A stretch of DNA of 64,000 bases. Origin: Flavivirga spongiicola. Its GTDB lineage: Bacteria > Bacteroidota > Bacteroidia > Flavobacteriales > Flavobacteriaceae. Both the position numbers and the translations under genes were made by a program. The DNA is taken from positions 682,001 through 746,000 of the forward strand of contig NZ_JAUOEO010000002.1 in NCBI RefSeq assembly GCF_030540825.1. The letters run 5' to 3'. Of this stretch, positions 27,657 through 37,608 are shown one piece after another; within the stretch, counting starts at the first letter, position 1; each line of letters begins with the position of its first letter. The notes below the pieces were generated by a model. That model was not told the origin of the DNA and did not search any database. It saw nothing but the letters and a program-made list of their open reading frames with translations.

Positions 27657-29228
27657 ATGAATAAAACTGCCATTATTATTGGTGCTGGGCCAGCAGGATT
27701 AACCGCAGCTTACGAACTAATTAAGCGAACAGATATAAAGCCCATAGTTGTAGAACAATCCAATAAAATAGGCGGTATTTCTAGAACTGAAGTATATAAA
27801 GGAAATAGAATTGATATTGGAGGACATAGGTTTTTCTCCAAGTCAGATATCGTGATGCAATGGTGGCAGCATATATTACCTGTACAAGGTGCTCCTGCTA
27901 AGGATGAGTTTAATTTTAAAAATGAAGTTGATAAGAAAAAATTATACAGAAAATTAAAAACAGATGGACCTGATCCAGAAAAAGTAGATAAGGTGATGCT
28001 TATAAGATCTAGGTTATCGAGAATCTTCTTTTTAAGAAGGTTTTTTGATTATCCGATTTCTATAAATTGGGAAACAATATCTGCCTTGGGGTTTATAAAG
28101 CTCGTTAAGATAGGGTGGACATATTTGTTAATTAGAGTTTTCCCAATCAAAAATATAGAATCGCTTGAAGAGTTTTTTATCAGCAGATTTGGTAAAGAGT
28201 TATATGAGACATTTTTTAAAGATTATACTGAGAAAGTATGGGGAACACCATGTTCAGAAATCTCAGCTAGTTGGGGAGCACAAAGAATAAAAAAATTATC
28301 GGTCTCAAGAACAATACTTCACGCTATAAGATCACTTTTTATAAAAGCAAAGACTATAGAACAAAAGAAGACAGATACTAGTCTTATTGAACAATTTATG
28401 TATCCAAAGTTGGGACCAGGTCAAATGTGGGAAACTGTGGCTAAACTAGTGATTGATGGAGGTGGACAAATAATTATGAATAGCAAAGTGACCAGTATAT
28501 CTTTTAAGGATCATCAAATTAAAGAACTGGGATATTCAGACTCTAATTCAGATTCGATAATGACTTTAAAAGGCGATTATTTTTTATCTACAATGCCGGT
28601 TAAACACCTTATTAAATCAATGGGGAAAAAGGTCCCATCTGAAGTGCAACGAATAAGCAAAGGGTTACAATATAGAGATTTTATAACCGTAGGGATTCTT
28701 TTAAATAAACTAAAAATTAAAAGTGCTAATAAAGGATTAATATCAGATAATTGGATCTATATTCAAGAAAAAGAAGTAAAAATAGGAAGGTTACAAATAT
28801 TTAATAATTGGTCACCATATTTAGTTGCTAATGATGACAAAGTATGGATAGGGCTTGAATATTTTTGTAATGTAGGAGATGAGCTATGGCAAAAAGAAGA
28901 TGATGAGTTTATCAAATTTGCAATTAAAGAATTAGCAAGCATAAATATTATTGAAGAATCTGAAGTGATCGATAGTACCATTATAAAAGTTCCTAAGGCC
29001 TACCCAGCATATTTTGGAACTTATTCTCAATTTAATGAAATAAGAAATTTTACAAATAAAATAGAGAACCTATTTTTAATAGGAAGAAATGGTATGCATA
29101 AATATAATAATCAAGATCATTCTATGATAACAGCCATAACTTCAGTTAATAATATTATTAATGGAGAATTGTCTAAAAATAATATATGGGATATAAATCT
29201 AGAGAAGGAATATCATGAAGAAAAATAA
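27657..29228 (+). CDS. NAD(P)/FAD-dependent oxidoreductase, amine-oxidase/UDP-galactopyranose-mutase-like
   Basis: 523 residues. Rossmann FAD motif [15 protein letters not shown] (GxGxxG at 9-14), the second FAD segment [17 protein letters not shown], and a C-terminal FAD-closing part [19 protein letters not shown]. The family covers protoporphyrinogen-oxidase-like, amine-oxidase-like and galactopyranose-mutase-like proteins; this long form is common in polysaccharide clusters. Its last 14 bases overlap the start of a GT39-type glycosyltransferase, so the two are translationally coupled and probably act on the same lipid-linked sugar. The exact reaction is not visible. Confidence 0.75.
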   Translation: MNKTAIIIGAGPAGLTAAYELIKRTDIKPIVVEQSNKIGGISRTEVYKGNRIDIGGHRFFSKSDIVMQWWQHILPVQGAPAKDEFNFKNEVDKKKLYRKLKTDGPDPEKVDKVMLIRSRLSRIFFLRRFFDYPISINWETISALGFIKLVKIGWTYLLIRVFPIKNIESLEEFFISRFGKELYETFFKDYTEKVWGTPCSEISASWGAQRIKKLSVSRTILHAIRSLFIKAKTIEQKKTDTSLIEQFMYPKLGPGQMWETVAKLVIDGGGQIIMNSKVTSISFKDHQIKELGYSDSNSDSIMTLKGDYFLSTMPVKHLIKSMGKKVPSEVQRISKGLQYRDFITVGILLNKLKIKSANKGLISDNWIYIQEKEVKIGRLQIFNNWSPYLVANDDKVWIGLEYFCNVGDELWQKEDDEFIKFAIKELASINIIEESEVIDSTIIKVPKAYPAYFGTYSQFNEIRNFTNKIENLFLIGRNGMHKYNNQDHSMITAITSVNNIINGELSKNNIWDINLEKEYHEEK

Positions 29229-30693
29229 TTTATATATAATATTAAATAATCCTTTATATATTTCGATTTTTCTTTTTGTTGTATTGTGTTATATAGCCCT
29301 TTGGCCATACATGGGATATGATGAAGGTCTTTGGACATACATTGGTAGGGTTTGGAATAGAAACGGAATAAGACCATATATTGGTGTTGTAGAAAATAAA
29401 ACACCAGGAGTTTTATTTTTGTATGCTCTTTCTGATTATTTATTTAAAGGCAGTATATTATTCATTAGAATTATTGGCGTCTTATCAGTAGTTATTTCTT
29501 CGAATATTCTTTTTTTGATAGTAAAAAAACTTCATACTCAGCAAGCAGGAGTATTTAGCATGTACATATATGGATTTACAATGAGTTGGATCATGATGGA
29601 TGGATTTGCTTTTGCTCAAACAGAGACTTTTATGGTTCTGTTCTCTATTATTTCTTTCTATTTTATAATACTCGGAAGGGATACTAAGAACATTAATTTA
29701 TGGTTGTTTTTAAGCGGGATCTCTATGGGATTTGCAATAGCATTTAAACAAATTGCTTTAACAACTTTTATAGCATTAACCATATCTTTTTTAGTGCTTA
29801 TAGCCAAAAATTCATCTAAAAAACATAAACTATTTGGGATCTTTTTAATGGGTTCTGGAGTTATAGCATCAACATTGTTTACTTATTTTATTCTTTTTAT
29901 AAATGGAGTGCCATTCAATGATTATATTGAAGGTGCTTGGTTAATTCTATTAAATTCAGGTTCTAGAACTCAAGGTTTAAAAGATCATTTTAATAATTTT
30001 ATTACTATTTTTTTGTCTTCTAGAATTACATGTTTTTATCCTTTTGTTGTTTTATTTTTTCTTCAAAGAAAAAGAAAATACTTGAAAAGTGAATACTTTT
30101 GGATATTGATAATATGGTTATGTTTTGATTTTATAGGCGTGAATGCATCTGGATATTATTACGGACATCAAATAAAACAACTTATTCCTGTTTTGGCAAT
30201 TATTACAAGTATTGTATTAGTTGATATAATAAATGAAGAATCATATAAAGACGTAATAAAAAAGTATTCTACAAAATTTATAATAGCAATAATTATATTG
30301 TTTTTTCCATATGAACAATTAATTAGAACAACAAACTTGTTATTGAATGTTTCTCAAGCACCATATGAGGAAATAGGGAATTGGATAAAAGGACAAACAG
30401 AGGAATCTGATTATATATATATAATTGGAAATGATTCAGATCTGATCAAATCACTTTCATTCTCTAATAGAATATCGTCAAGTAAGTATCTTAACTCATT
30501 ATTTATTAATGGAGAAAAGGAAAGGAGTATAGTTTATTCAGATTTAATGAATAAACCTCCTAAATTCATATTAAAAGAAGAAAATGACACTTTGAGTGTA
30601 AAAAGATTAGGAAAAGAAATTACTAAATTAGTAAATGATCATTATAGCTCATTTACTATAAAAAAGGGAGCCGAAATTTTAAAGAGAAACTAA
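29215..30693 (+). CDS. GT39-type (ArnT/PMT-like) membrane glycosyltransferase
   Basis: 492 residues with about 10-11 membrane segments. The first external loop carries [13 protein letters not shown] and [13 protein letters not shown], the acidic catalytic motif and the second conserved loop of GT-C transferases, which use polyprenyl-phosphate sugars and act on the periplasmic face. A soluble tail of about 110 residues follows. It overlaps the FAD enzyme gene by 14 bases. The acceptor could be lipid A, a glycan or a protein; nothing in the sequence decides this. Confidence 0.75.
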   Translation: MKKNNLYIILNNPLYISIFLFVVLCYIALWPYMGYDEGLWTYIGRVWNRNGIRPYIGVVENKTPGVLFLYALSDYLFKGSILFIRIIGVLSVVISSNILFLIVKKLHTQQAGVFSMYIYGFTMSWIMMDGFAFAQTETFMVLFSIISFYFIILGRDTKNINLWLFLSGISMGFAIAFKQIALTTFIALTISFLVLIAKNSSKKHKLFGIFLMGSGVIASTLFTYFILFINGVPFNDYIEGAWLILLNSGSRTQGLKDHFNNFITIFLSSRITCFYPFVVLFFLQRKRKYLKSEYFWILIIWLCFDFIGVNASGYYYGHQIKQLIPVLAIITSIVLVDIINEESYKDVIKKYSTKFIIAIIILFFPYEQLIRTTNLLLNVSQAPYEEIGNWIKGQTEESDYIYIIGNDSDLIKSLSFSNRISSSKYLNSLFINGEKERSIVYSDLMNKPPKFILKEENDTLSVKRLGKEITKLVNDHYSSFTIKKGAEILKRN

Positions 30694-30877
30694 AGTAAGC
30701 CTTTACCATTAAATTTTCAGAGAATGTACTGAAAAAGACTGATTTATTCATGGATAACTGATAAACGATAAAGTATTGACATTTCATCCTTTTAAATTAT
30801 CATTTGGTGTATAAAGTTGATTAATCAAAAATATATTTCTTTAAATTGTATATTTTTAATTATCAACTTTTAAATTG

Positions 30878-33800
30878 ATGTTTTGTAGAATAAGTACTTT
30901 GTTAATGCTTTTGGTCTTTTTCGTTATTGCTAATAGTAGTGCGCAAAATATTGCTCCAACTTTATCTGCAACTGGGAACCAAGTGTACTGCCCTTTAAGT
31001 CAGATTAATATAGTTACTGATTTTAATATTGTAGATCCAGATGATACAGGAATAGATGCGTTATTTGTTCAGATCTCAACAGGATATCAGTCAGGAGAAG
31101 ATACCTTGTTACTAACCGGAACACATCCAAATATTATTACATCGTGGAATGCTCTCGAAGGAAAACTAACCTTAGAAGGAATGGTGGCTGGACCTGTTAG
31201 CTATGTTGATTTAATTGCAGCAATAAAAGATGTTGTGCTTCAAAGTACAAGTACAAGCCCATTAGATAAGTCTTTTTCAATTACTATTGGAGACGCTAAT
31301 TATTTACCTTCTACAGACCATTATTATGAATATGTACCTTCATTAGGTATTACTTGGACAGATGCTAAAACTGCCGCAGAAGCCAGAACTTATTTTGGAA
31401 TTAAAGGGTATTTAGCAACAATAACATCTCCAGAAGAAGCGCAATTATCAGGAGAACAAGCTGCTGGAGCAGGGTGGATAGGAGGTAGTGATGCAGGAAC
31501 TGAAGGCGTTTGGAAATGGGTTACTGGCCCTGAGGCTGGCACTATATTTTGGAACGGTGGTATTAATGGCTCAACTCCAAATTATGCCAACTGGAATACA
31601 GGAGAACCCAATCAAGTAGGGGATGAGGATTATGCCCATGTAACTGCTCCAAATGTTGGTAGAGCAGGTTCCTGGAATGATTTGAGTAATACAGGTGCTC
31701 CATCTGGAGACTATCAACCAAAAGGCTATATAGTTGAATATGGTAGTCCATCTGAACCAAGTCTTAATATATCAGCAAGCACAAGTATTTATACTGCTAG
31801 TATTATAGATAACAAAGGGAGTTCTAGGTGCGGTGATGGAACGGTCACCATTGAAGCTACCCCTTCTTTAGGCGCCACTGTATTTTGGTACGATTCAGCA
31901 ATTGGAGGCACTCAATTAGGCTCTGGAAATTTATTTACTACACCAGTAATTAGTACAACAACAACATATTATGCTTATGCATCTATTAATGGGTGTCTTG
32001 AAGGTGATAGAACGCCTGTTCTTGCAGAAATTATAACAATTCCAACTATATTGTCTGTTGATGATGCTATAGTATGTGAATCAGGTTCAGGAGTTTTAAG
32101 AGCAACATCATCATCAGGAGTTGTAAATTGGTATGCTTCTTTAACCGGAGGTGCCTCACTTTTTACAGGAAATAACTTTACCACACCAGTTCTTTCCAAT
32201 ACAGCGACTTATTACGTCGATGCGACGTTTAATGGTTGTACAACGGCTTCTAGAACTCCAGTAACTTTAACAGTACAGAAAACACCACCACCAATAGCTA
32301 GTGTATTACAAACTTTTTGTGATATTCAAGATGCAACAATTTCAGATTTAATTGTTACTGGTATTGCTATTCAGTGGTATACAACAAGTACTGGAAGCGT
32401 ACCATTAGATAGTACTGAAAAATTAACTAATACTACCTATTATGCAGCTCAAACGATTAATAATTGTGAGAGTGTATTAAGGTTTGCTGTTGATGTAGAA
32501 GTTTATGAGACAGTGGAAGCGCTTCAGCCAGCTAATATTCCTATTTTGCACGCATGTGATACGGATGTAGATGGGGATGATACGAATGGTTTTTCTACTT
32601 TTGATTTAACCTTAAATGAAGCTATTTTATTAAACGGAAAAACTGCTGCAGACTTTACTTTTTCTTATTTTATTGATACTGCTTATAATACTCCAATTCC
32701 AACACCTTCTAATGCTTTCGAAAATACGATTAAAGATGGCCAAACTATATACGTGAGAATATCAAATAATATTGATAGCAATTGTTATACGGATATTTCT
32801 TTCGATATTGAAGTAGATGTATTGCCAGTAATTCAATCTGCAATTGTATTTAAAAACTGTGATGAAGATGGCACCCCTGATGGAATTACCGATTTTAATC
32901 TAAATGAAGCTAACGATGTTATTACGAATAATAATGCTTCCAATTTAACTATTACGTATCATTTATCGATGATAGGTGCCAATACAGATACTGATATGGT
33001 CAATAATGCCATGTTATTTAATAATTCAACCGCAAATACCGTTTATGCACGAGTAGAAAACCCTAGTGGTTGCTATCGGATTTCAACTGTTAATTTGCAA
33101 GTTTCAACAACTTCATTTCCGTTAAATTATTTTGAAACATTGGAATTTTGTGATGATGATGATACCATTGATGGTTTGCGTGAGTTTGATTTAACGCAAG
33201 CTTCAGCATTATTTATTGCTCAATTTCCTTTAGGGCAAAACTTAAGTGTTCACTATTTTAGAAACTTAAGTGATGCACAATTAGAACAGAACGAAATTGT
33301 AACTCAAACCAATTATGTAAATGAAGAAAGTTTTGAGCAGATTTTGTATGTACGTGTTGAAAGTGATGATAATGGAGATTGTTTTGGGCTTGGACCTCAT
33401 TTAGTTTTAAAAGTAAATCCAAGACCGGAATTTGAAGTGGATCAAACGGAAACCTACTGTTTAGATAATAACCCCATCACGCTAACAACCTTTAACCCAA
33501 ACGGTAATTATACTTACGAATGGCAAGATGAGGATGGAGCGGTTGTAAGTAATTCATCAGATGCAACAGTTGTTTCTGGAGGAACATATAATGTTATTGC
33601 TACATCTGGTTTTGGTTGTGAGTCTTTTCCCGTTTCGTTCACGGTTGTTGAATCTGCAAAGGCTAGTATTGATATAGATGATATTACTATTGTTGAGTTA
33701 TCTGATAATAATAGCATAGCTATTAATAATGATAATAATAATTTAGGCATAGGTGATTATGAATTTGCTTTAGACAATGAATTTGGCTCCTATCAAGATG

Positions 33801-34168
33801 AACCCTTTTTCGATCAAGTAGGTGCTGGATCACATACTGTTTATGTAAGGGATAAAAAGAAATGTGGTATAGCCAAATTAGATGTGTTTATTCTTGGATT
33901 CCCTAAATTCTTCACCCCTAATAATGATGGAAGTAATGATACGTGGCAAATAAAAGGTATAGAAACAGATTTCTCCAATGCATCGGTTGTGAATGTTTAT
34001 GACAGATATGGTAAATTAGTTAAACAACTAAATGCTAAAAATGGTAAATGGGATGGCACATTTAATGGTAGTCAATTACCAACGTCTGACTATTGGTTTG
34101 TTGCACAACTTATTGACCAAACAGGTGTTAAACGTATTTACCGTGGGCATTTTAGCCTAATTAATTAA
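30878..34168 (+). CDS. Large secreted C-type-lectin/Ig-like protein with T9SS type B sorting domain
   Basis: 1096 residues from the ATG at 30878 (frame open from a TTG at 30875). Signal peptide (MFCRISTLLMLLVFFVIANSSAQ region), an N-terminal cadherin-like stretch, a C-type lectin domain at about 147-290 (YYEYVPSLGITWTDAKTAAE ... WIGGSDAGTEGVWKWVTGPE ... NWNTGEPNQ ... SWNDL), three Ig-like repeats with TVFWYDS/GVVNWYAS/AIQWYTTS cores, several acidic repeats of the form CDxDxDGxxxFDLxxA, and a C-terminal type B sorting domain (PKFFTPNNDGSNDTWQIKG). Exported by T9SS and likely an adhesin binding glycans at the surface. The EPN motif of the lectin loop suggests mannose-type specificity. Confidence 0.88.
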   Translation: MFCRISTLLMLLVFFVIANSSAQNIAPTLSATGNQVYCPLSQINIVTDFNIVDPDDTGIDALFVQISTGYQSGEDTLLLTGTHPNIITSWNALEGKLTLEGMVAGPVSYVDLIAAIKDVVLQSTSTSPLDKSFSITIGDANYLPSTDHYYEYVPSLGITWTDAKTAAEARTYFGIKGYLATITSPEEAQLSGEQAAGAGWIGGSDAGTEGVWKWVTGPEAGTIFWNGGINGSTPNYANWNTGEPNQVGDEDYAHVTAPNVGRAGSWNDLSNTGAPSGDYQPKGYIVEYGSPSEPSLNISASTSIYTASIIDNKGSSRCGDGTVTIEATPSLGATVFWYDSAIGGTQLGSGNLFTTPVISTTTTYYAYASINGCLEGDRTPVLAEIITIPTILSVDDAIVCESGSGVLRATSSSGVVNWYASLTGGASLFTGNNFTTPVLSNTATYYVDATFNGCTTASRTPVTLTVQKTPPPIASVLQTFCDIQDATISDLIVTGIAIQWYTTSTGSVPLDSTEKLTNTTYYAAQTINNCESVLRFAVDVEVYETVEALQPANIPILHACDTDVDGDDTNGFSTFDLTLNEAILLNGKTAADFTFSYFIDTAYNTPIPTPSNAFENTIKDGQTIYVRISNNIDSNCYTDISFDIEVDVLPVIQSAIVFKNCDEDGTPDGITDFNLNEANDVITNNNASNLTITYHLSMIGANTDTDMVNNAMLFNNSTANTVYARVENPSGCYRISTVNLQVSTTSFPLNYFETLEFCDDDDTIDGLREFDLTQASALFIAQFPLGQNLSVHYFRNLSDAQLEQNEIVTQTNYVNEESFEQILYVRVESDDNGDCFGLGPHLVLKVNPRPEFEVDQTETYCLDNNPITLTTFNPNGNYTYEWQDEDGAVVSNSSDATVVSGGTYNVIATSGFGCESFPVSFTVVESAKASIDIDDITIVELSDNNSIAINNDNNNLGIGDYEFALDNEFGSYQDEPFFDQVGAGSHTVYVRDKKKCGIAKLDVFILGFPKFFTPNNDGSNDTWQIKGIETDFSNASVVNVYDRYGKLVKQLNAKNGKWDGTFNGSQLPTSDYWFVAQLIDQTGVKRIYRGHFSLIN

Positions 34169-34270
34169 CTAAAATTGGGCTTTTAAAAATTATATATTAT
34201 ATAACAGTGTTTTTTGTTTAGTTAATAAACCAGACTAATTAAACCCAATTTTGAAATTCAATAGTTACTG

Positions 34271-36760
34271 TTAATATAACTCCTTAATTTTTTGAAGCTT
34301 GCTTTTCCAAAGCTTTAGAGATTCTTTGTGTGTTTTAATATTTTGATGAACTTCTTTTACAAGCGGGTTATCATCGTTAACATTTGTGAAAAACTGTAAA
34401 TTGTTTTCTAACTGATTGATTTGACTTTTTACTTCATCAATTTTTTTACGAATAAAAGAGCGTTCATTGTCTAAATTTCTGTGATCATCATCAGAAGTAT
34501 TAATGCTATCAAGTTTGTTTTCAAACTTAATCATTTCAACTTCATTTTTATCCATATTTAAGCTTGTGAGTAAACCATCAATAGTCTTTTGAAATTTACC
34601 TTCAATATATCGTTTATCATTTGGTACTCTTCCAAGAGTTCTCCATTGTGTAATCTGCTCTTTTATAATTGCTAGATTCTTATCTTTAGTATCAGTTAAT
34701 TTTAAATCTTTAAGCGCGCTTAAGAAATCGTGTTTTTTATTAAAAGCATCTATGTTTTCTTGATTTGCAGCATTTCTTTTAGCATGCAACTTATCAAAAT
34801 AACTGTTGCACGCGGATTTAAATTGTTTCCAAATTTTATCACTGTCTTTTCTAGGGACATGTCCGATTTTTTTCCAATCACTTTGGATTTTCTTCATTAA
34901 AGGCGTTGTTGCTTCAAAATCATCACTGTCCTTATTATCTTCTGCTATTTTAATTAAATCTAGTTTTAGCTGGAGGTTTTTATACTGTTCTTTTTTAAGC
35001 CCTTTATAAAAAGCATTTTTTTGTCTATTAAAAATACGTACAGATTCTTTAAACTTAGCCCAAGTACTTTCATTCAATTTTATAGGAACTTTTCCGGCAT
35101 TAAAAAAGGCATTACGTAGTTCTTCAATCTCTTTAATTTTCTTTTGCCAAGAGCTATGGGATTTACTTTCTTGTGTATTTATAGCATTAATGTTAGCTAT
35201 AATTTCAAGCTTAGTTTCAAGGTTTTTTTCGTAAACTTTATCTATTTCTTGATAGTAAACTTGTCGTTTATCATTAATAATTTTTGTTGCGGCTTTAAAG
35301 CGTTCCCAGATTTCTTCTCTATGTTCTCTACCCACAGGACCAAGCTCTTCTTTCCACATTTTATGTAACTCTTGTAGCTCTCTAAAAGCCCGCATGACAT
35401 TGTCATCTTGAGCTAACTCTTCAGCGCGATCAATAATCATTAACTTTTTCTCCAAGTTATGTTTGAAATCTAAATCGCGTAGGTCTCTATTTAAATGCAA
35501 GAAGTCGTAAAATATCTCCACATGGTGATGATAACTATTCCATGCGTTATTATACTTATCCCTTGGAATAGGACCTGTTGTACGCCAGCGTTCTTGTAAT
35601 TCTTTAAAGTGCTTGTAGGTTGTATTTATATTCTCTTCAAGATTAATTAAGCCTTTTAACTCTTCGATGATCTCCAACTTATTCGCTAAATTTTGCTTTA
35701 AGTTTTTTTCTAAGCTTTGGTAATGTTCATTTAATCTTCTTCGATATTCTTTATATGCTTCTTTAAATCTTTTTTGAACGGGGGAAGAATAATAAAAATC
35801 TATTTCGTTGCCACCATCATTCAAAAACTCTTCTTTTTTCTCGTCTATTAGAGCTTGAAATTTGGTTTTAAACTCGGCATTTATATTATCTACATGAGAT
35901 TTTATAGCTTGTACCTTTTCATTTTTTAAAAGCTTTTCTAATTCAATAGCAAGGGCTTCTAAAGACATAGTATCGTAGTCTTTAACTTCAATTGTATGTC
36001 TCTCTTTATTGCCTTCGTCTTCTGCATCTTCTGCATTAGATTCTTCTATTTCATTAATAACTTCATCACCTTTTTCATTCGTTTCTGAAGTTTTGGCTTC
36101 TGCTGCTTCTTTCGCAACATTTTCGTTCGCATCTGGGATTTCAATGTTTTCGCTCGCAACTTCATCAACTGTTTCCTCAGAATTGACAGTATCAGCCTTT
36201 TGAGTTTCATTAGATTCTAATGATTCATCATTCGTTAAACCATTATCAGGTTGGCTTACAGTTGCGTTATCTTCGTTGCTTTCTTCTTTTTCTGTAGTTT
36301 TAGCTTCTGTATCAATCTCAATATTTTCGCTTGTATTAGGGGCTTCAATGTCTTCATTAGTAACATTATCAACAGTTTCATTGGTATTAACTGTTTCCCC
36401 AGAATCGACAGTATCAGCCTTTTGAGTTTCATTTGATTCTAATGATTCATCATTCGTTGAACCATTATCAGATTGGCTTACAGTTGCGTTATCTTCGTTG
36501 CTTTCTTCTTTTTCTGTAGTTTTAGCTTCTGTATCAATCTCAACATTTTCGTCTGTGTCTGGGATTTCAATGTCTTCATTAGTAACATCATCAACAGTTT
36601 CATTGGTATTAACTGCTTCTTCAGAATCGACAATATTTGCCTTTTGAGCTTCATTTGATTCTAATGAAGAATCGTTCGTTAAGTCAATATCAGATTGGCT
36701 TACGGTTGAATTATTTTTGTTACTTTCTTCTACTTCTTGTAGTTTATCAATATCAGACAT
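34271..36760 (-). CDS. DUF349 repeat protein with acidic tandem-repeat N-terminus
   Basis: 829 residues, cytosolic. The first ~230 residues are extremely acidic and low-complexity, made of a 74-residue unit repeated three times. The remainder is helical with five DUF349 units, each with a GxxPR-type core: TTGPIPRDKYNNAW, LGPVGREHREEIW, AGKVPIKLNESTWAKF, IGHVPRKDSDKIWKQF and LGRVPNDKRYIEGKF. The family is universal in Bacteroidota but its role is unknown. Start ATG 36760 (MSDIDKLQEVEE). It is the last gene of the run DUF368, DUF368, aroE, DUF349, but has its own promoter at 36800-36831. Confidence 0.85.
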   Translation of the reverse strand: MSDIDKLQEVEESNKNNSTVSQSDIDLTNDSSLESNEAQKANIVDSEEAVNTNETVDDVTNEDIEIPDTDENVEIDTEAKTTEKEESNEDNATVSQSDNGSTNDESLESNETQKADTVDSGETVNTNETVDNVTNEDIEAPNTSENIEIDTEAKTTEKEESNEDNATVSQPDNGLTNDESLESNETQKADTVNSEETVDEVASENIEIPDANENVAKEAAEAKTSETNEKGDEVINEIEESNAEDAEDEGNKERHTIEVKDYDTMSLEALAIELEKLLKNEKVQAIKSHVDNINAEFKTKFQALIDEKKEEFLNDGGNEIDFYYSSPVQKRFKEAYKEYRRRLNEHYQSLEKNLKQNLANKLEIIEELKGLINLEENINTTYKHFKELQERWRTTGPIPRDKYNNAWNSYHHHVEIFYDFLHLNRDLRDLDFKHNLEKKLMIIDRAEELAQDDNVMRAFRELQELHKMWKEELGPVGREHREEIWERFKAATKIINDKRQVYYQEIDKVYEKNLETKLEIIANINAINTQESKSHSSWQKKIKEIEELRNAFFNAGKVPIKLNESTWAKFKESVRIFNRQKNAFYKGLKKEQYKNLQLKLDLIKIAEDNKDSDDFEATTPLMKKIQSDWKKIGHVPRKDSDKIWKQFKSACNSYFDKLHAKRNAANQENIDAFNKKHDFLSALKDLKLTDTKDKNLAIIKEQITQWRTLGRVPNDKRYIEGKFQKTIDGLLTSLNMDKNEVEMIKFENKLDSINTSDDDHRNLDNERSFIRKKIDEVKSQINQLENNLQFFTNVNDDNPLVKEVHQNIKTHKESLKLWKSKLQKIKELY
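36059..36724 (-). repeat. 222-bp tandem repeat inside the DUF349 gene
   Basis: Three in-frame copies coding for 74 residues each: 36503-36724, 36281-36502, and a shortened, diverged third copy from 36280 to about 36059 which has lost about seven codons. Copies 1 and 2 share blocks such as TVSQSD, SLESNE, NTNETVD and EIDTEAKTTEKEE. Near-identical shadow frames on the plus strand at 36251 and 36473, exactly 222 bases apart, show the same period. The array probably varies in copy number between strains. Confidence 0.85.
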
Positions 36761-36799
36761 TTTAAAAAATGTTAAGGTTCATCAAATTACTTAAGACTT

Positions 36800-36831
36800 T
36801 AAAGATACTAACAAGTCTTATTATTTACAAA
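36800..36831 (-). promoter_or_regulatory. Promoter of the DUF349 gene
   Basis: On the minus strand TTTG (36831-36828) is followed after 20 bp by TATCTTTA (36807-36800), seven of eight to TAnnTTTG. The predicted start is near 36793, leaving a leader of about 33 nt before the ATG at 36760. It would let the DUF349 gene be expressed independently of aroE. Confidence 0.55.
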
Positions 36832-36867
36832 GATTAAGAAGGGGTTTTAACTATTGTAAGATAGGTC

Positions 36868-37608
36868 TTACTGTAAATTCCATATAGACCAAGCTTTTTC
36901 TGCTTGTAATTTTAACATATTAAGTCCATTAATTGTCACTGCCCTATTTTGTTTGCCCAATTTTAAGAATTTAGTTTCTTCGGGATTATATATTAAATCG
37001 AATAGAATATGGCGGTTTGTTATAGATTGATATGGAATATTCGGGCAATCGTCAATATTTGGAAAAGTGCCTAGTGGTGTACAATTTATGATTATTTGAT
37101 GTTTTTTAATGTCATCTTCAGTCAAAGAATGGTAAGTGAAACCAATTCCTTTAGACTGTTTTCTCGAAACATATTGATAAGAAATACCTAATTTTTTTAA
37201 ACTGTAAGCAATTGCTTTACTCGCTCCCCCAGTTCCTAAAATCAAAGCTTTTTTGTGATGCAATTTTAAAAAGGGTTCTAGCGTTTTTTTGAAACCATAA
37301 CAATCTGTGTTGTAGCCTACTAGTTTTCCTTTTTTAGTAATTTTTATAGTGTTTACAGCACCTATGGCCTTCGCTTTTTTATTTACTTTATCAAGATATG
37401 GAATAACGACTTCTTTGTATGGTATTGTGACATTTAAGCCCTTCAAATTTGTAGTATTTTTTATTATAGAAGGGAATAAATTGATAGTTTCAATATCGAA
37501 GTTTTCATAGGTTGTATTTGTTATTTGTTCATCTTCAAATTTCTTTTTGAAATATGCTCTTGAAAAAGAGTATGATATATTTTTACCTAAAAGACCTAAT
37601 TTATTCAT
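36868..37608 (-). CDS. aroE: Shikimate dehydrogenase
   Basis: 246 residues, reduces 3-dehydroshikimate to shikimate with NADPH in aromatic amino-acid synthesis; cytosolic. Start chosen at 37608 (MNKLGLLGKNISYSFSRAYF); the frame is open from 37632. Motifs: SYSFS substrate-binding Ser pair, LNVTIPYKEVVIPYLD with catalytic Lys, GAVNTIK, GYNTDCYGF with the catalytic Asp, the NADP loop LGTGGASKAIAYSL and NGLNMLKLQAEKAWSIW. It overlaps the end of the upstream DUF368 gene by 8 bases. Confidence 0.95.
   Translation of the reverse strand: MNKLGLLGKNISYSFSRAYFKKKFEDEQITNTTYENFDIETINLFPSIIKNTTNLKGLNVTIPYKEVVIPYLDKVNKKAKAIGAVNTIKITKKGKLVGYNTDCYGFKKTLEPFLKLHHKKALILGTGGASKAIAYSLKKLGISYQYVSRKQSKGIGFTYHSLTEDDIKKHQIIINCTPLGTFPNIDDCPNIPYQSITNRHILFDLIYNPEETKFLKLGKQNRAVTINGLNMLKLQAEKAWSIWNLQ

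Noticed and set aside
30817..30828. 12-bp palindrome TTGATTAATCAA upstream of the lectin gene
   Set aside because: Short and AT-rich, with no second copy or known binding protein to support an operator call.
34169..34270. AAAATTGGG and CCCAATTTT between two convergent genes
   Set aside because: Only 9 bp of pairing with a loop of about 60 bases; may be chance in AT-rich DNA.
36251..36658. Two nearly identical 61-residue frames on the plus strand
   Set aside because: They are antisense shadows of the 222-bp repeat in the DUF349 gene, not real genes.
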